This document shows, one piece after another, positions 28,301 through 41,500 of a DNA stretch of 64,000 nt. The position numbers and the translations under genes are program-made. The DNA lies in NCBI GenBank assembly GCA_003254905.1, contig QANU01094067.1, positions 397,073-461,072 on the forward strand. The letters are read 5' to 3'. A model generated the notes under the pieces. It had not been told where the DNA came from. It saw nothing but the letters and a program-made list of their open reading frames with translations, and did no database searches. Source of the DNA: Nissolia schottii. Lineage: Eukaryota > Streptophyta > Magnoliopsida > Fabales > Fabaceae. How positions within the stretch are numbered: the stretch's first letter is position 1; every line of letters begins with the position of its first letter.

Positions 28301-29957
28301 AAAAAAATTTATATTGTCAATACATAATAACTAAACTTTTCCCCCTATGTTTTTGTGTTACAAGTCTTATATTGAAAAAAGTAGTGTCATTCAAGTATAA
28401 TTCGAGATTTTTTTTTCACAATAACCTAGTTGTTTGGGTTAAATTCTCTCTTGAACTTAAGTTCATAACACTATGTTTCGAGTCCGTCATCTTAAAAGAT
28501 ACACACTTTAAAGAGTAATAAAATGCACAATTTCAATTATAAATAGAAAATTAAGAATGTACACTTTCCTCTCTGAAATATACATGTCGCTTTAAAGAGT
28601 TAAATTTCAAATTTTGTAAGTTATTCGTACAATTAGTTAAATCAAAATGCCTATTTATGCTTTGATAAAAATCTTTTTCATAATAGGCAAAAGAGGGCAG
28701 CTGTGTTAGATCGTCAACGGTCAATGTAAAACTTTGTCGAATCTTGTAAACATGGCACTTGATAGGGTACTATAGCATCATCTAATCCATGTACTTCATG
28801 TAGTGAAATAAGATTTACCATTTGTTATTGTACGTATTCGTACGATTAGTAAAATTATACAAGATCTGTCATGCACAAATAACAATATTTGAGTGTTAAA
28901 GTATACGAGAATGTTACGTGAACAACAAAAATGAACAACGCATTAAAAAATAAAATGCCGTACATTCTCTCTCTTTAACAACACTCTTCTTTCACATGTG
29001 TGTAAATCACTCGTATTATTTCTCCATATTAAAAAATAAATAAATTAACAAAATAATAAACAATTAAACCTCTGCAAACAAAAAAACCAACAACATAACC
29101 CAGAAACTAATACACTAAAACAATAACAAATAATAAAAATAAACAAGTATCAATTGTGTTTGTTTATTTTCTCATACATGTTGATTTTTGTAATAGAAAC
29201 ATGTTGGTTTTCTTTTTTGCAATGATGATGGTTTTTTTTTTACGAGTACTGTGTACACTTCATACCACTATTACACAACCTTTGTAAACAAAACACTATA
29301 AATAGAAAAATCAACAATTTAAAATAGAGAAACCAATCAACAATTTAAAATAGAGAAACCAACACTCTAAAATAAAGAAATCAATATGCCAAAACAATGA
29401 TAGATAAAACAAAAAAAAATTAGTATCAGTAAACTAACACACTAAAAATAAACAACTTAAAACAAATAAAACTAATAGTATAAATCAAAGAAACCACCAA
29501 AAAAACTAACGTAAAAAAATAATATCAATAACAAAGTTATGGGAGGAGGAGGAGAAAGAAGAAGAAGAAGAAGTATTTGACGAATGCAAAGTTGAGAAAG
29601 AGCAAGAAGAAACACGAGAAGAAGAAGACAAACGAGAGAAGGAAGAAGAAGGATACGTGGGTTTATGGGTGAGATAAAAATGAAAGTGAGATTGGGGGGA
29701 GTGAGAGAGGAGAAAGAGAGTGCATGACAAGAGAGAGAGAGAGAAAATTTTTATATTTTAATGAATGAGTTTTGTTTTTAAGTGTATTGTGTCTGTTTTT
29801 ATTGTTATCGTAAAATACGGTTACACACAACCAACATAAAATGACAAACTTTTTGACAAAATTAATAAAGGTAGATGTTAGAGGGAATAGATTGCTATGA
29901 GCCACTTATTCCTCTAAATTTTAACATATATAAATATATGACTTAGGATAAATTTAT

Positions 29958-29961
<4 letters not shown>

Positions 29962-29989
<28 letters not shown>

Positions 29990-30008
29990 GATATATATAT
30001 ATATATAT
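29962..30008. repeat. (AT)n microsatellite
   Basis: About 23 AT units with a single G interruption. Confidence 0.95.
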
Positions 30009-31016
30009 CACATTATTGTAACAAATAACTAGAATACAATTTTGATTATCTTAATTTTTTTTAAAAAAATATTCATTATCTTTAGTAAAGTGAGGTTGAT
30101 TAATGTGGTGATAGGCCTTAACTAAATGAACCTTTAGTTGAGTCAGACCGAATTAATCAAATTTATGATAATAGCGTTTAGACATTAGTGATTTAATTCG
30201 GATAAAAAATATTCATTATTTCTATATAGTTTTTAATTAATTGCCCTAATCCATGATTTCTTACCTTCTCTTCTAACCTAAAATTAGGGAAAGACAAAGT
30301 TAAAGTAACAATTTTTTTTTGTCTCTTGAGATATTTACCACTAAAAGTAGTGACTAATTTCTTCGTGTGTTGTAACTTATTTAAAGTATGGACGTTTACT
30401 ATTTGTTTTAAATCTATTTCATGCTGATAACAAATCCTTGACACTCAGTTAGTTAAGGATAAAGCCGGCAATAAACATACAAGTAACATGTTGGATTTAG
30501 AGAGAAATAATTAAACGAGACAATGCAATTGAGTACTATTAATCAGTTCAATGATTTTTATTGTTTTTGTTGTTGGTGCATCAATCAGTTCAATGATTTT
30601 GCTTAACCATATATATCATTGATTTTTTTGTGGGCGTCTTTAACAAAAGTGCTGCTAAGGTTATGTTTTAGAGTGGATCGTTTTGTGTATAAAGCTTGGG
30701 TTAAGTTCACATGGACCAGTACTTTTATATTTTTTGTCACAAAGAGAGTAGGGCGTAGTCTATGTAGAAGTGCCTTTAATAGGTGATAGTATCGCCCACA
30801 ACAATTGGGCCTGTGATATGTTATTATGACACTTCTGTTGCTATATCATGTGCCTAAATACCAAAATTCGTGACCCCGAACACAAAGCATCTATTTAAAG
30901 CACAATTATTACACTCAACCCAAAGCATAACACTGGTTTAACCGGTGGATCATTAGTTGAATTGTTGATTTGGATTATTATTAAATAAAAGCATAGAAAT
31001 ACAATATAGTAGCATA

Positions 31017-31125
31017 TGAGCCAGCTTGGTTAGGCGGTAATAGAGTGTGTCAGTGATTGCATTTTATAAGGTTTAATTCTCCTTGATAGAATTTTTTAGA
31101 GCAACGATAATTTATTTGCTCAAAA
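31017..31125 (+). mobile_element. tRNA-derived SINE-like trace
   Basis: GAGCCAGCTTGGTTAGGCGG resembles a pol III box A, and AGGTTTAATTCTCC about 45 bp later resembles a degenerate box B. No target duplication or poly-A tail could be confirmed, so this is a weak call. Confidence 0.3.
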
Positions 31126-32519
31126 CTAGTTTAGTTTGATTCTGTTCACTTGTTCACGCTTGAGGTCAATACTCAGACCCAATTGAAGAACCACACTAGT
31201 GTTCGGTTCATTGATTTTTGGTCAGTCGATTTGGCCTGATTCTAATAACTAGTATCATGATTTAAAACAAACTTTTAGCCCAAAATTGACATGAATAGAA
31301 CTTTTATTATTTATGCATGATTTCAATGAAATTCTTTTATGGATAGTGTCGCTTATTTTAAGTCAGCTAATATTTGCGTGAATCTTTCATAATGGAGAGA
31401 GAACTTCTTCACGCTATGTTTTTTTCTTGGTGCATACACCCTACTTTTTCTGAGTATTTAGGTGATTTTCTACTCAATAGTGTTTTTGCTTGAAATAGTT
31501 GTCACAATCACAACCATAAATAACTCATGAGAGAGAAACTCAAATTTATAACTGGCAATAACAAATATATAATCAGACAGTGGAAACTCGAGAAAAAACT
31601 GTAGAGGGGCATCTTAATTTATTTCTTTATTTTATTAACAAAGTCATTTCTTTTACTTGTGAGAATATTCTACCGATTCTTTTTCTTCTTATAAAAGATT
31701 ACGAATATTATTAGAAATCGAGTTTTGTTTTGTGCATATATCACCCTCGTTCTTGTTTCTTAGAAATGTTATATTATCTTACAAAATTAATCTACAAATC
31801 TTTTTTACATATTAAGTAAAGTAATATTTTTATTATTTTTTAAAATTTTGAGATATTATTTGCATTTATTTTCTTATACTTTACTTTTTATTCATTTTAG
31901 AGTGTAAAAGATTTGTGGATTGATTTGTCGGAGGATATATCATTTTTCATTCCTTTTATGAGATATATTTGTTGTTATTAATAAATACATCATCCTCACT
32001 TTAGTGACTAATTATTATCATTATCAAATTCAGTATACTATTTTGTTATCTTAGTCAAGGGTATTCAAATTCAATCTAAATTGACTAAAAATAAAATCAA
32101 CAAAAAATTAAAAATCGATTAAACTGAAAATATTATATTGAATTGGTCCTTGTATATTTTAAAATTGATTGGAATGGGATACAATTTTGGTTCTAATATT
32201 TAAAATTCATCAAACCCAATTTAAACCATTAATATGGTGTGATATTAGTGAAGCTTGATAGGAAAAAAAAGTATTTTAATATTAATATAATTAAAAGAAT
32301 TTAATGTTATTAAAAAATATTGTTAGTAGATAAAAGTAGGTATTGAGTTTTAAAAAATTTAATTAATTTTTCGTAAAACAAAAAAATGTTATGATTATTT
32401 AAAAACTGCCAGGTTATTTATGGAAGAAAAAAGGTTGGACACCATGACAATTTTTTTTGGGGAATTCCCTTTATATATGTAATAGATGAATTTTTATTAT
32501 TAAATTTATACATTTACTC

Positions 32520-32522
<3 letters not shown>

Positions 32523-32558
<36 letters not shown>
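32523..32558. repeat. (TA)n microsatellite
   Basis: About 18 TA units. Confidence 0.95.
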
Positions 32559-32562
<4 letters not shown>

Positions 32563-33359
32563 CAAAAATGGTTAGTTGATATGATGCCATGTATAGACCT
32601 ACGTGAACCTGAATCCATGTTATTCTTATAATTTTAATAGATTATTCTAAGCATCTTCCTAAATATCAAATAAACTAATAATTTAGCAGTCAGAACATGG
32701 TTAGAAAAATTTATAAGAAGATATATCATTATGATTTAAGAAAATTGATAATTATTATACTAAATAGTTATTTATCATGACTTGACCTTTTTATTAAACT
32801 AGTATTAAACCAGTGTGATGCACAAGAAATTTTGTATTTTTAGATATAAATTTTATTATGTATAAAATTTGATTATATATAAAAAACATACTATCAATAA
32901 AGATATATGATCAACATTTTGATAAGTGTTTATTAATATTAAGTTATGTAAATATATATTTAAAATAAACTATATATAAGTTAGCTGTTAATCCCGCATT
33001 CTAGTGGTTGTTCTCGCATCTTGTTAAGCTGAGCGTTCGAGTTCAATGTTCATCTCTCTATTTCCTGTCTTAGTAAAAAAAAATGTAAGTTAAAATTTAT
33101 AATAACAAAATTTGAATGTTTTATCATATAACTCTAGTTTATCAATATTTATTTTTTAAGTTGAAAATAAACAACAAAAAATTGAATGTTACTTTTCATC
33201 TTTGAAAAGAGGTACAAAAGTAAAATTCAATGCTCAAGAATAGTAACATTGAATTATAAATGATGTTTGCAGTGTCAGAAATGACTCATTATCAAAACAT
33301 GTCAACAAAATTAAATAAAAAAAATTGAAGTGTAAAAAAATAATTCAAGTAATTTTTTT

Positions 33360-33724
33360 GGACAAATTATACCAACCTCCCATGATTTTTTAGTAAAATT
33401 GCACTTAGCCCATCTATTTATAAATTTGTCTCAAGAGACCTCTAAAATTTACAAAAACATTATATTGACCTACCCTAAGTCTTATAAATTCTAAATTTTT
33501 GAAAAATAATAAAACACATAAAATAAATATTTTATCCTTAAACATAAGGTGGAGATAGAAAACAATCAATTAAGGATTTTTCTTTTACATATTTTAAATA
33601 ATTTTAAAATTGTAAACAAAATTGTATGGAGGGAGGTTAATTTAGGGTGGAAAGTGTAGGGGTGCTGAATGTAATTTTATTAAATCTAAATGGTGCAAAA
33701 ATGAAGATCCGTGTAATCCACCCT
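33360..33724. mobile_element. MITE-like unit with degenerate terminal inverted repeats
   Basis: The left end carries AGTAAAATTGCACTTAGCCC. The right end, reverse complemented, carries AATAAAATTACATTCAGCACCC at a similar distance from the edge. The outer 20 or so bases (ACAAATTATACCAACCTCC against GTGGATTACACGGATCTTC) are only loosely related. It is about 365 bp long with no coding sequence. The structure suggests an old non-autonomous DNA transposon, but no target duplication was confirmed. Confidence 0.4.
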
Positions 33725-35672
33725 ATTTTTTTTATATAAAAAAATTAATGTAATTATAGCTAATGAATAATTAAAGAAAAATAGTTCATGTAGAATATAT
33801 TGGCATAGAGGTAGAGGATGAAATTGACTCGTATACATAATAGGATAATTAATATTTTTTTATATGTGAAAAATAAAACATGTGAAATGCATAACTACAA
33901 GCAATTTTTTTTTGAATTTTTGAATCGAATGTCAACATATTAAATATTATTTTTTTCCTAAAAATTTGGAATATGTCAACGGAGTAGTAATAATGGCTTT
34001 TTGATTAGTGATTTTTTTATAATGACTCAAACATTAGCAATTTTTATGTTGAATTAAATTATAATTTCTGCGAAATTTTTGGATATGAATATGTTAATTG
34101 AATTTCAGCTGTAATTTTAAAAAATAATATATGAATCTTAGATATAGTTATATCAAGTAAAATAGCTTAATGTGATTATTTTAAGAATTTCATAAATGAA
34201 AATATTAATGAAATTTCAGTTGTATAAAAAATTAATAAAAATTCAAAATCATATTTAGTTCGATTGATTTATCAAATACTTTATGTAACATAAATTTATT
34301 TGTTGTAATATATGAAATATTTTTTAAAAAATATATTAGAAAATAATTTTAGAAATTAAATAAGGAAATAATATCCATGATTAATTCTATTTAGAAATAA
34401 AATTATTATATTAGCATGTTACAAATTATTATCTCATAAATAAAAATTAATTTATATTAGGAAATATTTTTTGTAGTTAGTTTTGTTTAGAAAATAAAAT
34501 TGTTATACTAGAATATTAGAAATCATTAACTTATATAAATATATTTATATATTCTAAAAATAAAATATATTTCTATTTATAAAATCATGAAATATAGATA
34601 AATAATTCCATAAATATATATTTCTATTTATAATATTAATATTTTATATTTTTATTTATCTTACCAAAAAAATAATATGTTATAATTATAAGAATTTATA
34701 AGAAATTAACAATCATCTTAATGTGAATGAGTCAAATATTTTAAGCAATAAATATATTCAGGGTAATTTATTTTTATTATTTTGAGATAAATAATGAAAA
34801 GGGCTTTAAGTGCGTTTTAATTAATATTAATTTGATTGATTTTAGTAGTTTGTGTAACATGTAATATAAATCTATTCAATACAATTTATGGAATTTCGTT
34901 TATATTACATAGGAATAGGATTATTAATTGTTATATTAGGAAACGGTTTTGTAATTAAATAAGAAAATAATATTAATAATTAATTTCACTATGAAATAAA
35001 ATTATTATATTAGCAGAGTACAAATTTTTATCGTAAAATGAAAACTTAATTTATATTAAGAAATAATTCCGAAAATTAATTTATTCTATTTTATTTAACT
35101 AGTAATTTCTAATTAGTATCAATTACTATATTTAGATACAAATAATGACTATATCTATATTAAAAATAGGTTTTTCGCTTATATTTTATAATAATATGAG
35201 AGGATAGGATATAGGATTTTTATAAGTTAATTGTGTAAATTATTTTTTAATGTTTATACATAAAAATCATGATAATATTTATTTTTTTAAAAAGTGATTA
35301 AGATACTAAAAAAAAAGATTAAGATGTATCAAACAACAAAAATAAATTTTTTCACATTAATTTTTCACATAATCTTATGAGATGTAATTAAAAAAAAATT
35401 GATAATATTTCTTACCAATTGTATGGAGGTGACATTCATATGTTATAGATGAAAAAAAGGGGTAAGAGTTTAAATTAAAAAAAAATCTGAAAAAATAAAA
35501 TAAAAATTTTATTTATACAATAAAATTTAGACAATAATTATTAAATTTTAATTTACGTCACAATATCATTCCTCCTCGTGATCAAATAGAATAAGTCTTT
35601 CAAAGTGAAAGAGTATTATTATCTCATCGTACGCCGTACATTACGGAAAGCCCGCGCTCTACTCTGTGCCGC

Positions 35673-35682
35673 TTATATATTT
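35673..35682 (+). promoter_or_regulatory. TATA box of the kinase gene
   Basis: TTATATATTT lies in a less AT-rich context, followed about 30 bp later by CATCGCATTCATTC, a plausible start region. The leader with its uORF and intron begins downstream, which fits. Confidence 0.5.
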
Positions 35683-35740
35683 TACCTTTCATCGCATTCA
35701 TTCCCTTTTTCCTCTCTTCAGATTCGGATACTGATCGATC

Positions 35741-35812
35741 ATGGAAAGAATCACAACCTCTGCATTCCTCGCTTTAACTCCTGTTTCTAAAGCCAAAGCC
35801 TTTGATTCCTGA
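35741..35812 (+). CDS. Upstream ORF in the kinase leader (23 codons)
   Basis: An ATG in the predicted first leader exon opens a 23-codon frame ending in TGA at 35810-35812, before the leader intron donor at 35836. The peptide begins MERITTSAF. It would precede the main start at 36419 in the spliced mRNA and could lower translation of the kinase. Conservation of the peptide is not known. Confidence 0.4.
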   Translation: MERITTSAFLALTPVSKAKAFDS

Positions 35813-35835
35813 AAAAGAAAAAAGAACGCGTTAAG

Positions 35836-36377
35836 GTAAGGCACATTCATTCATTCATGCAAGGTTCTTTCTTTCCTCTAAAAATGTCGCCTTTTTAGCC
35901 TCATTTACCATTATCTTTTGCTTTCTTTGATATTCTGTTTCTGGGGTTTCGGTCTTATCGGCGTTTGTTTCTCTTCCCTCGCATGCAGCTTCTTGTGCCC
36001 TCTGTTTCGCTTGTTTTGATCCTGCTTTGAAGGTTTTTTTGCTTCGGTAATTTTGTTTATTTTTGCCTTAAAAATTTGATTTTTCTTGGTCCTAGGTCTT
36101 GGTCATTGAATAGTGTGAATCGGGTGGTTTTCTGATATCTGTATTTTTTTTTAATCAAGATTGTCAATTTGTACCCCAAAAAAAAGGGAATTCAGGGTAG
36201 TCAAAAGAATATGTGATTGGTGAGGAGAAGATTATGGTTTAAATCTTATTAAATTTTTTTTAGGGGTGCCGTTATCTGTTTTTATATAGACATATGTTTC
36301 ATACTTTTTGTTTTTATAAAAAAAAATTGGTGCTGAAAAATCTGTTTTGTTTTTCTTATTTTATTATTTTCCCCCAG
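35836..36377 (+). other. Predicted leader intron of the kinase gene
   Basis: The donor GTTAAG/GTAAGG and the acceptor TTTTCCCCCAG fit plant splice sites. The interval is T-rich and lies entirely upstream of the kinase start codon. It is inferred from splice signals only. Confidence 0.5.
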
Positions 36378-36418
36378 TTGTCCAAATTCGTTTTGGAATT
36401 TGAGGTCGTCAATTTGGC

Positions 36419-38582
36419 ATGTTCAAGATGCATCCAGAAGGCGGAGATTTTGGGACACCAAAGAGTGGAGTGGATAGGGTTGGGTCTTTGAAGCTGAAGG
36501 GTAGTGGAAACCTGAGCAGTAAAGATATGATTTTTAGAGCAGATAAAATTGATCTGAAGAGTTTGGATGCTGAGCTTGATAGGCACTTGAACAGGGTTTT
36601 CTCCATAAGCTTGGAGGCGAAAAGGCAAAAGGAAGAGTGGGAGATTGATTTGGCCAAATTGGATTTGCGGCATGTTGTAGCTAATGGGGCATATGGTACT
36701 GTCTATAGGGGCACCTATGACGGCCAAGAAGTTGCAGGTAAGTTGCATTTCATGTTTGGCATTCTTATTTTGATTGGTTATTTTTGTGGGTTAAAGAAAT
36801 TAACAAAGCGAAGTCAAAATGTGCTCTTCTATGTATTTAGATACTGAAAGGCTTCGCATTATATCAAGGTTTACTCTTTATGCCTAGAACTTAGTTTTAT
36901 CGCGTTAATTAGTTATACTGTTTGCGCTCTCGTAGGAATGTCACATATGGTCCTATTATTAAAACTTGAATATTGTAGTCCACAGAAATTCTCACTGAAT
37001 TGTTGTGTTGAGTATTATAGTGAAAGTGTTGGATTGGGGCGAGGATGGTGTTGCTTCTGCTGCTTCTTTACGAGCATCATTTCGGCAGGAGGTCACTGTG
37101 TGGCAAAAACTTGATCATCCTAATGTTACAAAAGTATAAACTTCATTCATGTATTTAAATTCAAGATTGCTAATTGATAATTTCAAGATTTTTTTTTCCC
37201 TAAATCGTAACTCGGTTTTGTAATTGGTCATATTCATTCTTGCAACAGTTTGTTGGAGCTTCAATGGGGACCTCAAACCTTAAGATCCCCAACCAAACCG
37301 GTCAAGAGTCCCTTCCGTCACGAGCATGTTGTGTCATTGTTGAGTTTGTCCCTGGTGGGACGCTAAAAAATTACTTATTTAAAAATAGACGGAAGAAGCT
37401 TCCGTATAAGACTGTGATTCAGCTGGCATTGGATCTATCCAGGGGGCAAGTCCCATTTTTTTTTAAAATCATTAAAATTGTGTAAATTTATTTTACCGAG
37501 ATATGATAATTTTTTTTTTCTTCATGCAGTCTTAGTTATCTACATTCGAAAAAAATTGTGCATCGTGATGTTAAAACAGAGAATATGTTGCTCGATTCCA
37601 ATCAAAATCTGAAAATAGCTGATTTTGGAGTTGCTCGCGTTGAAGCTTTGAATCCATGTGAGATGACTGGTGAAACTGGAACCATTGGATATATGGCACC
37701 AGAGGTATATTCATCTTGCTTAGTAAAAAAAAGTATATATTATGTTGCTACATGGGATGCCTGAATATTAAAGTATTATTTTCCATGATTTCATTCCATT
37801 AGTTAACTTGAATATTGGCTTGTGGAAAATGATTGATGGTTTGACAAAACACTTGCACGACCTGTGCTCAACAAGTTTTAACAGTTTAATTGTTACTTAT
37901 TTATTTTTTAATTTGATCAAATTAAAACAATAACCGTTTGATACTTTATTCATGCAACTGTCGAGCAGTAATTTGTAGTGCTCCAAAGCATGACTCTTGG
38001 TTTACCTACTTTGCGTAGGTTCTAGATGGCAAGCCTTACAACAGACGATGTGATGTCTACAGCTTTGGCATTTGCTTGTGGGAAATTTATTGTTGTGATA
38101 TGCCTTATCCAAATCTAAGCTTTGCCGATGTGTCATCCGCAGTTGCTCGCCAGGTTTCATTTTCTTCGCTCTCTCGATTGTATGTTGTATTATAACCGTT
38201 TTTTTTTATCTCAGCTCGGCATGGTTTAGTCATTTAGTCATATATTGAAACATGTTGTACTAAGCTCTTTCAGCTATTGTTGAGTGTTAAAAGAAGCATT
38301 GGAATTGAGAATGATTCTAATGTCACGTGATATCGATAACTTGATGTATTGCATTCATTGTTGTTGCTTTCACAGAACTTGCGACCAGATATTCCAAGAT
38401 GCTGTCCAAGTGGAATGGCAAGTATAATGAGGAAATGTTGGGACGGGAACGCAGACAAGAGGCCGGAGATGGCAGAGGTTGTGAGGATGTTGGAAGCACT
38501 TGATACCACCAAAGGTGGTGGCATGCTACCCGATGATCAGGCTCCAATGTGTTTCTGTTTTGGTCCTGCCCGTGGTCCCTAA
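36419..38582 (+). CDS. Raf-like (group C7) serine/threonine protein kinase, MRK1/CBC-like
   Basis: Cytosolic Raf-like MAPKKK-type kinase of the plant C7 group, which includes MRK1 and the CBC kinases of guard-cell signalling. Six coding exons: 36419-36737, 37021-37133, 37249-37445, 37530-37704, 38019-38153 and 38376-38582, giving 381 residues. Met1 begins [10 protein letters not shown]. The conserved [12 protein letters not shown] motif lies at about 39-50 and [11 protein letters not shown] at 71-81. Kinase landmarks: glycine loop [11 protein letters not shown] (88-98), catalytic Lys108 in [13 protein letters not shown] (221-228), DFG at 241-243, GYMAPE, and [20 protein letters not shown]. 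The tail ends [10 protein letters not shown], as in the C7 group. The intron after exon 3 starts with GC instead of GT (GCAAGT). All catalytic residues are present, so it should be active. The exact orthologue (perhaps At3g22750-like) is inferred from remembered sequences. Confidence 0.94.
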
Positions 38583-41500
38583 ACAACATTCATTCACTCA
38601 TAATACATACAAATGGGAGATTCCTTTCTTCTTTCATTACTATTAATTACTATTACTATTATCATTAGCTTCAATTTTAGCCGGAGAATTGGGACTCATT
38701 AGTCATTGTTTCGTATATATTTATTGGTATTTGATACTGAAACCTCTTTTGTTAGTGCATGAAGGGAAGCTTTTGATGTGTTGCTTTGTGTTCATTTTTT
38801 TGTTTTCATTTTTTTGTTGCATGATTGTATTGGTTAATATCTTTCAAGAAACTTGTGTTTGGCAATAATGATATGCTTGGTTGTGTTTTTTTGGGTCAAA
38901 ATGATTCGTTATGTTGAAAGTGAAGGTGGGCTTGCGTTGGTTTTCTGGTCGTTGTTGGTACTGGGCCAATGGAAAAATGGGGTTTTGTTTCTGCATTGGA
39001 GATTTTGTCAAACAAATTCAAGGCTTAGAGAAAGGGAAAATGCTATATTGCTATAATTTTTCTATTAAAATTTTTGTTAATGATGTGACGTGTTTTTTAA
39101 CTATTAAATCAATAAGTGACTTTTACTCTGTTTATTTATCCAACCATCTTATTTGAACTTTTTAAAAAATTTTGACAATATTTTTGACGATAACTTTGGT
39201 CAAGTAACAGTACTCTATACTTAATCTAAAATGCAGAACAAGATGCACTCAGATTTGACAACAATATCTAGTTGTAACAAAAAAAACAATATCTAGTGCT
39301 AAACTATTTCAAAACCACACTTTAGGCGAACAATTTTCTAAATATATGAATCAAACCATGTGTAGAGTCATCCAACGAACCCATTACTTTCACTATTTGA
39401 CACAATAATATTAATTTTAATTACTTTAATTTTAATACAATGTAAGGATAAATTTCTTGTACATGTTTATCCAATTATAAATTATCACATCAATAAAACT
39501 AATTAAATTTTACAAAAAATATCACACACATATAGTAGCATATGATATTTAAATGACAATATATCAAGACTAACTTTTAAAGATATATTTCATGTTAAAT
39601 TTAACACAAATTCAGTACCTCTATCAAAAGGAAAAACAAACAATTGTTTTAAAAATACAATTGTTTTACATGGATTCATTTTATTTGGAATATCGTTTTG
39701 ACTCACAATCAATTTATTATTAAATGAGATATTAATGAAGTATAAATCTTAGATGCATGTAGGTTGCCACGGTGTATACATAAAATGAGTAAACATAATA
39801 TTTTTCTTAAAACCATAAGACCAATTCTTTTAATATTACTTTAGTGTATATAGATATAACGATTCACCATGTCTAGCAGAACATATTCTTTCAGGTATGG
39901 AAAACTTCTTGTATGTGGCAACAAATGATGTTCGAATTAATCAAATGTATTATATATACATCATTTGGTCTCCATAATAATTCTATTAAAAGGCTAAATT
40001 AAAAAGAAAAAAAAAACATTTCTCAATAGAAAAACCTGTGTTCGGATCATGTTCCTTTCATCTTATCCCCAAAAAGATAGTCACTAATCACTTACCTTTA
40101 ACATAATGGAAAGGAATGGATCTGGACGGTTTATTCAGTGCAGGTTCGATCACTTCAATGGAGAGACCCAAAAGAAAAATAAAAAAAAATCAAAAGCAAT
40201 TTCCCAAGTGTGGTTGCCTGGTTGTCTTCTTCTCAAAGACTTGACGTGGACGTTAGTCCAACCAAGATCACTATATAATTGTTTTTATTGTCCACAATTT
40301 CCTAATACCTACTTACCCTCCTAGCAACGAAGAAAGCTAAATGAATAATAACCGATCAAATTCCACAGTTTGAAAGTTATGTACCCCGTATCTATTTGAC
40401 AATCATCTTGACTAGTGGATGATGGTGCAATGGATGATGGTGCAAACATATATGCTTTTTGGTGCATAAGTGAAGTGATCAGACAAAATAGATTTTTGTT
40501 TATGTATCTAAGAATTTTTTTTATATACGCATAAGTTGTGATATGTCTCACTTATATATAAATATATTTTTAATAATACTATGGGTCTTACAATTTTTAT
40601 TGTGTATTTTAAAAAAAAATTTAAACATATGTTAACACAAAAATATCATTGAATAAAATATCAATCTTTTGGAAATTAATTGGAGATGATGGAATGGCCA
40701 TGACCTACATTTTCCACACATACAGTTGAACTTGAATAGACAACTTTGAGAGCTTAATTTGGACGATCCTGCACGCCACATTCAGATCTGTATCACCTGT
40801 TTAATGATAAGCATAAACCAACTCATATCTGTTCGATTTTATGTTACATCTTCAATACTTTAGAAGGGTTAAGTGTCTGAAAAGTGATTTGGTATTCTAA
40901 GTGATTATTGAAAAGATAAAAATAAATTATTTATTTAGTCATTATAAGTGTAATGTAATTTTAAAAATTTTAACAAGTTGTCTTTGTTAATCTTTAAAAT
41001 TTTTAAAAAAAATTTCATCAAATAACTAACAAAAGCAACATTTTAAAATTGAGTCTTGCTACACGTACACCAAAAAAATATACATCATACATACACTATA
41101 TACTTATATTATATACATAAAGTTTGTGTTTTAATGTCTGTAATGTTTGTGCACTTAATTAAGTATAATTGAGAATATTATCTATAAGTTTGTAATGTTT
41201 GTGCACTCATGAGAATAAAGTTTGTGCATTATTAATGGTATATGTATGCGTGTAAAAATTGGATGTACATGTAAAATTTTGTTAAAATTTTAATGACTAA
41301 ATTGATGCTTTATTTTTTTTAAGGAATATTTAAGACACCAAAACATTGTTAGAGACTAAGTTACTCTCAACCTATTTCGAAATACAACTATTAATTTTTT
41401 TCCACAAGCCACAATTAACAACCCAGAAGTAAGCTCTTTGGCCTTTCTCCTGAAGTAGCTCATACGAAACTCATGTTCACACTGGATTTATAATTATTAC

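Larger units (their letters stand above)
24246..35590. other. Long AT-rich intergenic region
   Basis: More than 11 kb without a recognisable gene. It holds a MITE (25137-25354), a MITE-like unit (33360-33724), SINE-like traces (about 31017-31125 and 33000-33085), microsatellites, a GAAGAA-rich tract near 29540-29660 and a poly-C run near 27184-27194. Open frames here are short and have no family resemblance. The 3' part (33.7-35.5 kb) is extremely AT-rich. Confidence 0.6.

Noticed and set aside
28425-28510. tRNA-like or SINE-like phrases (CCTAGTTGTTTGGGTT, TTTCGAGTCCGTC)
   Set aside because: Spacing and box sequences are too degenerate to call, and no tail or target duplication was seen.
29506-29730. 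Serine-rich minus-strand open frame
   Set aside because: It comes from a GAAGAA/GAGAGA tract read on the other strand; simple sequence, not a gene.
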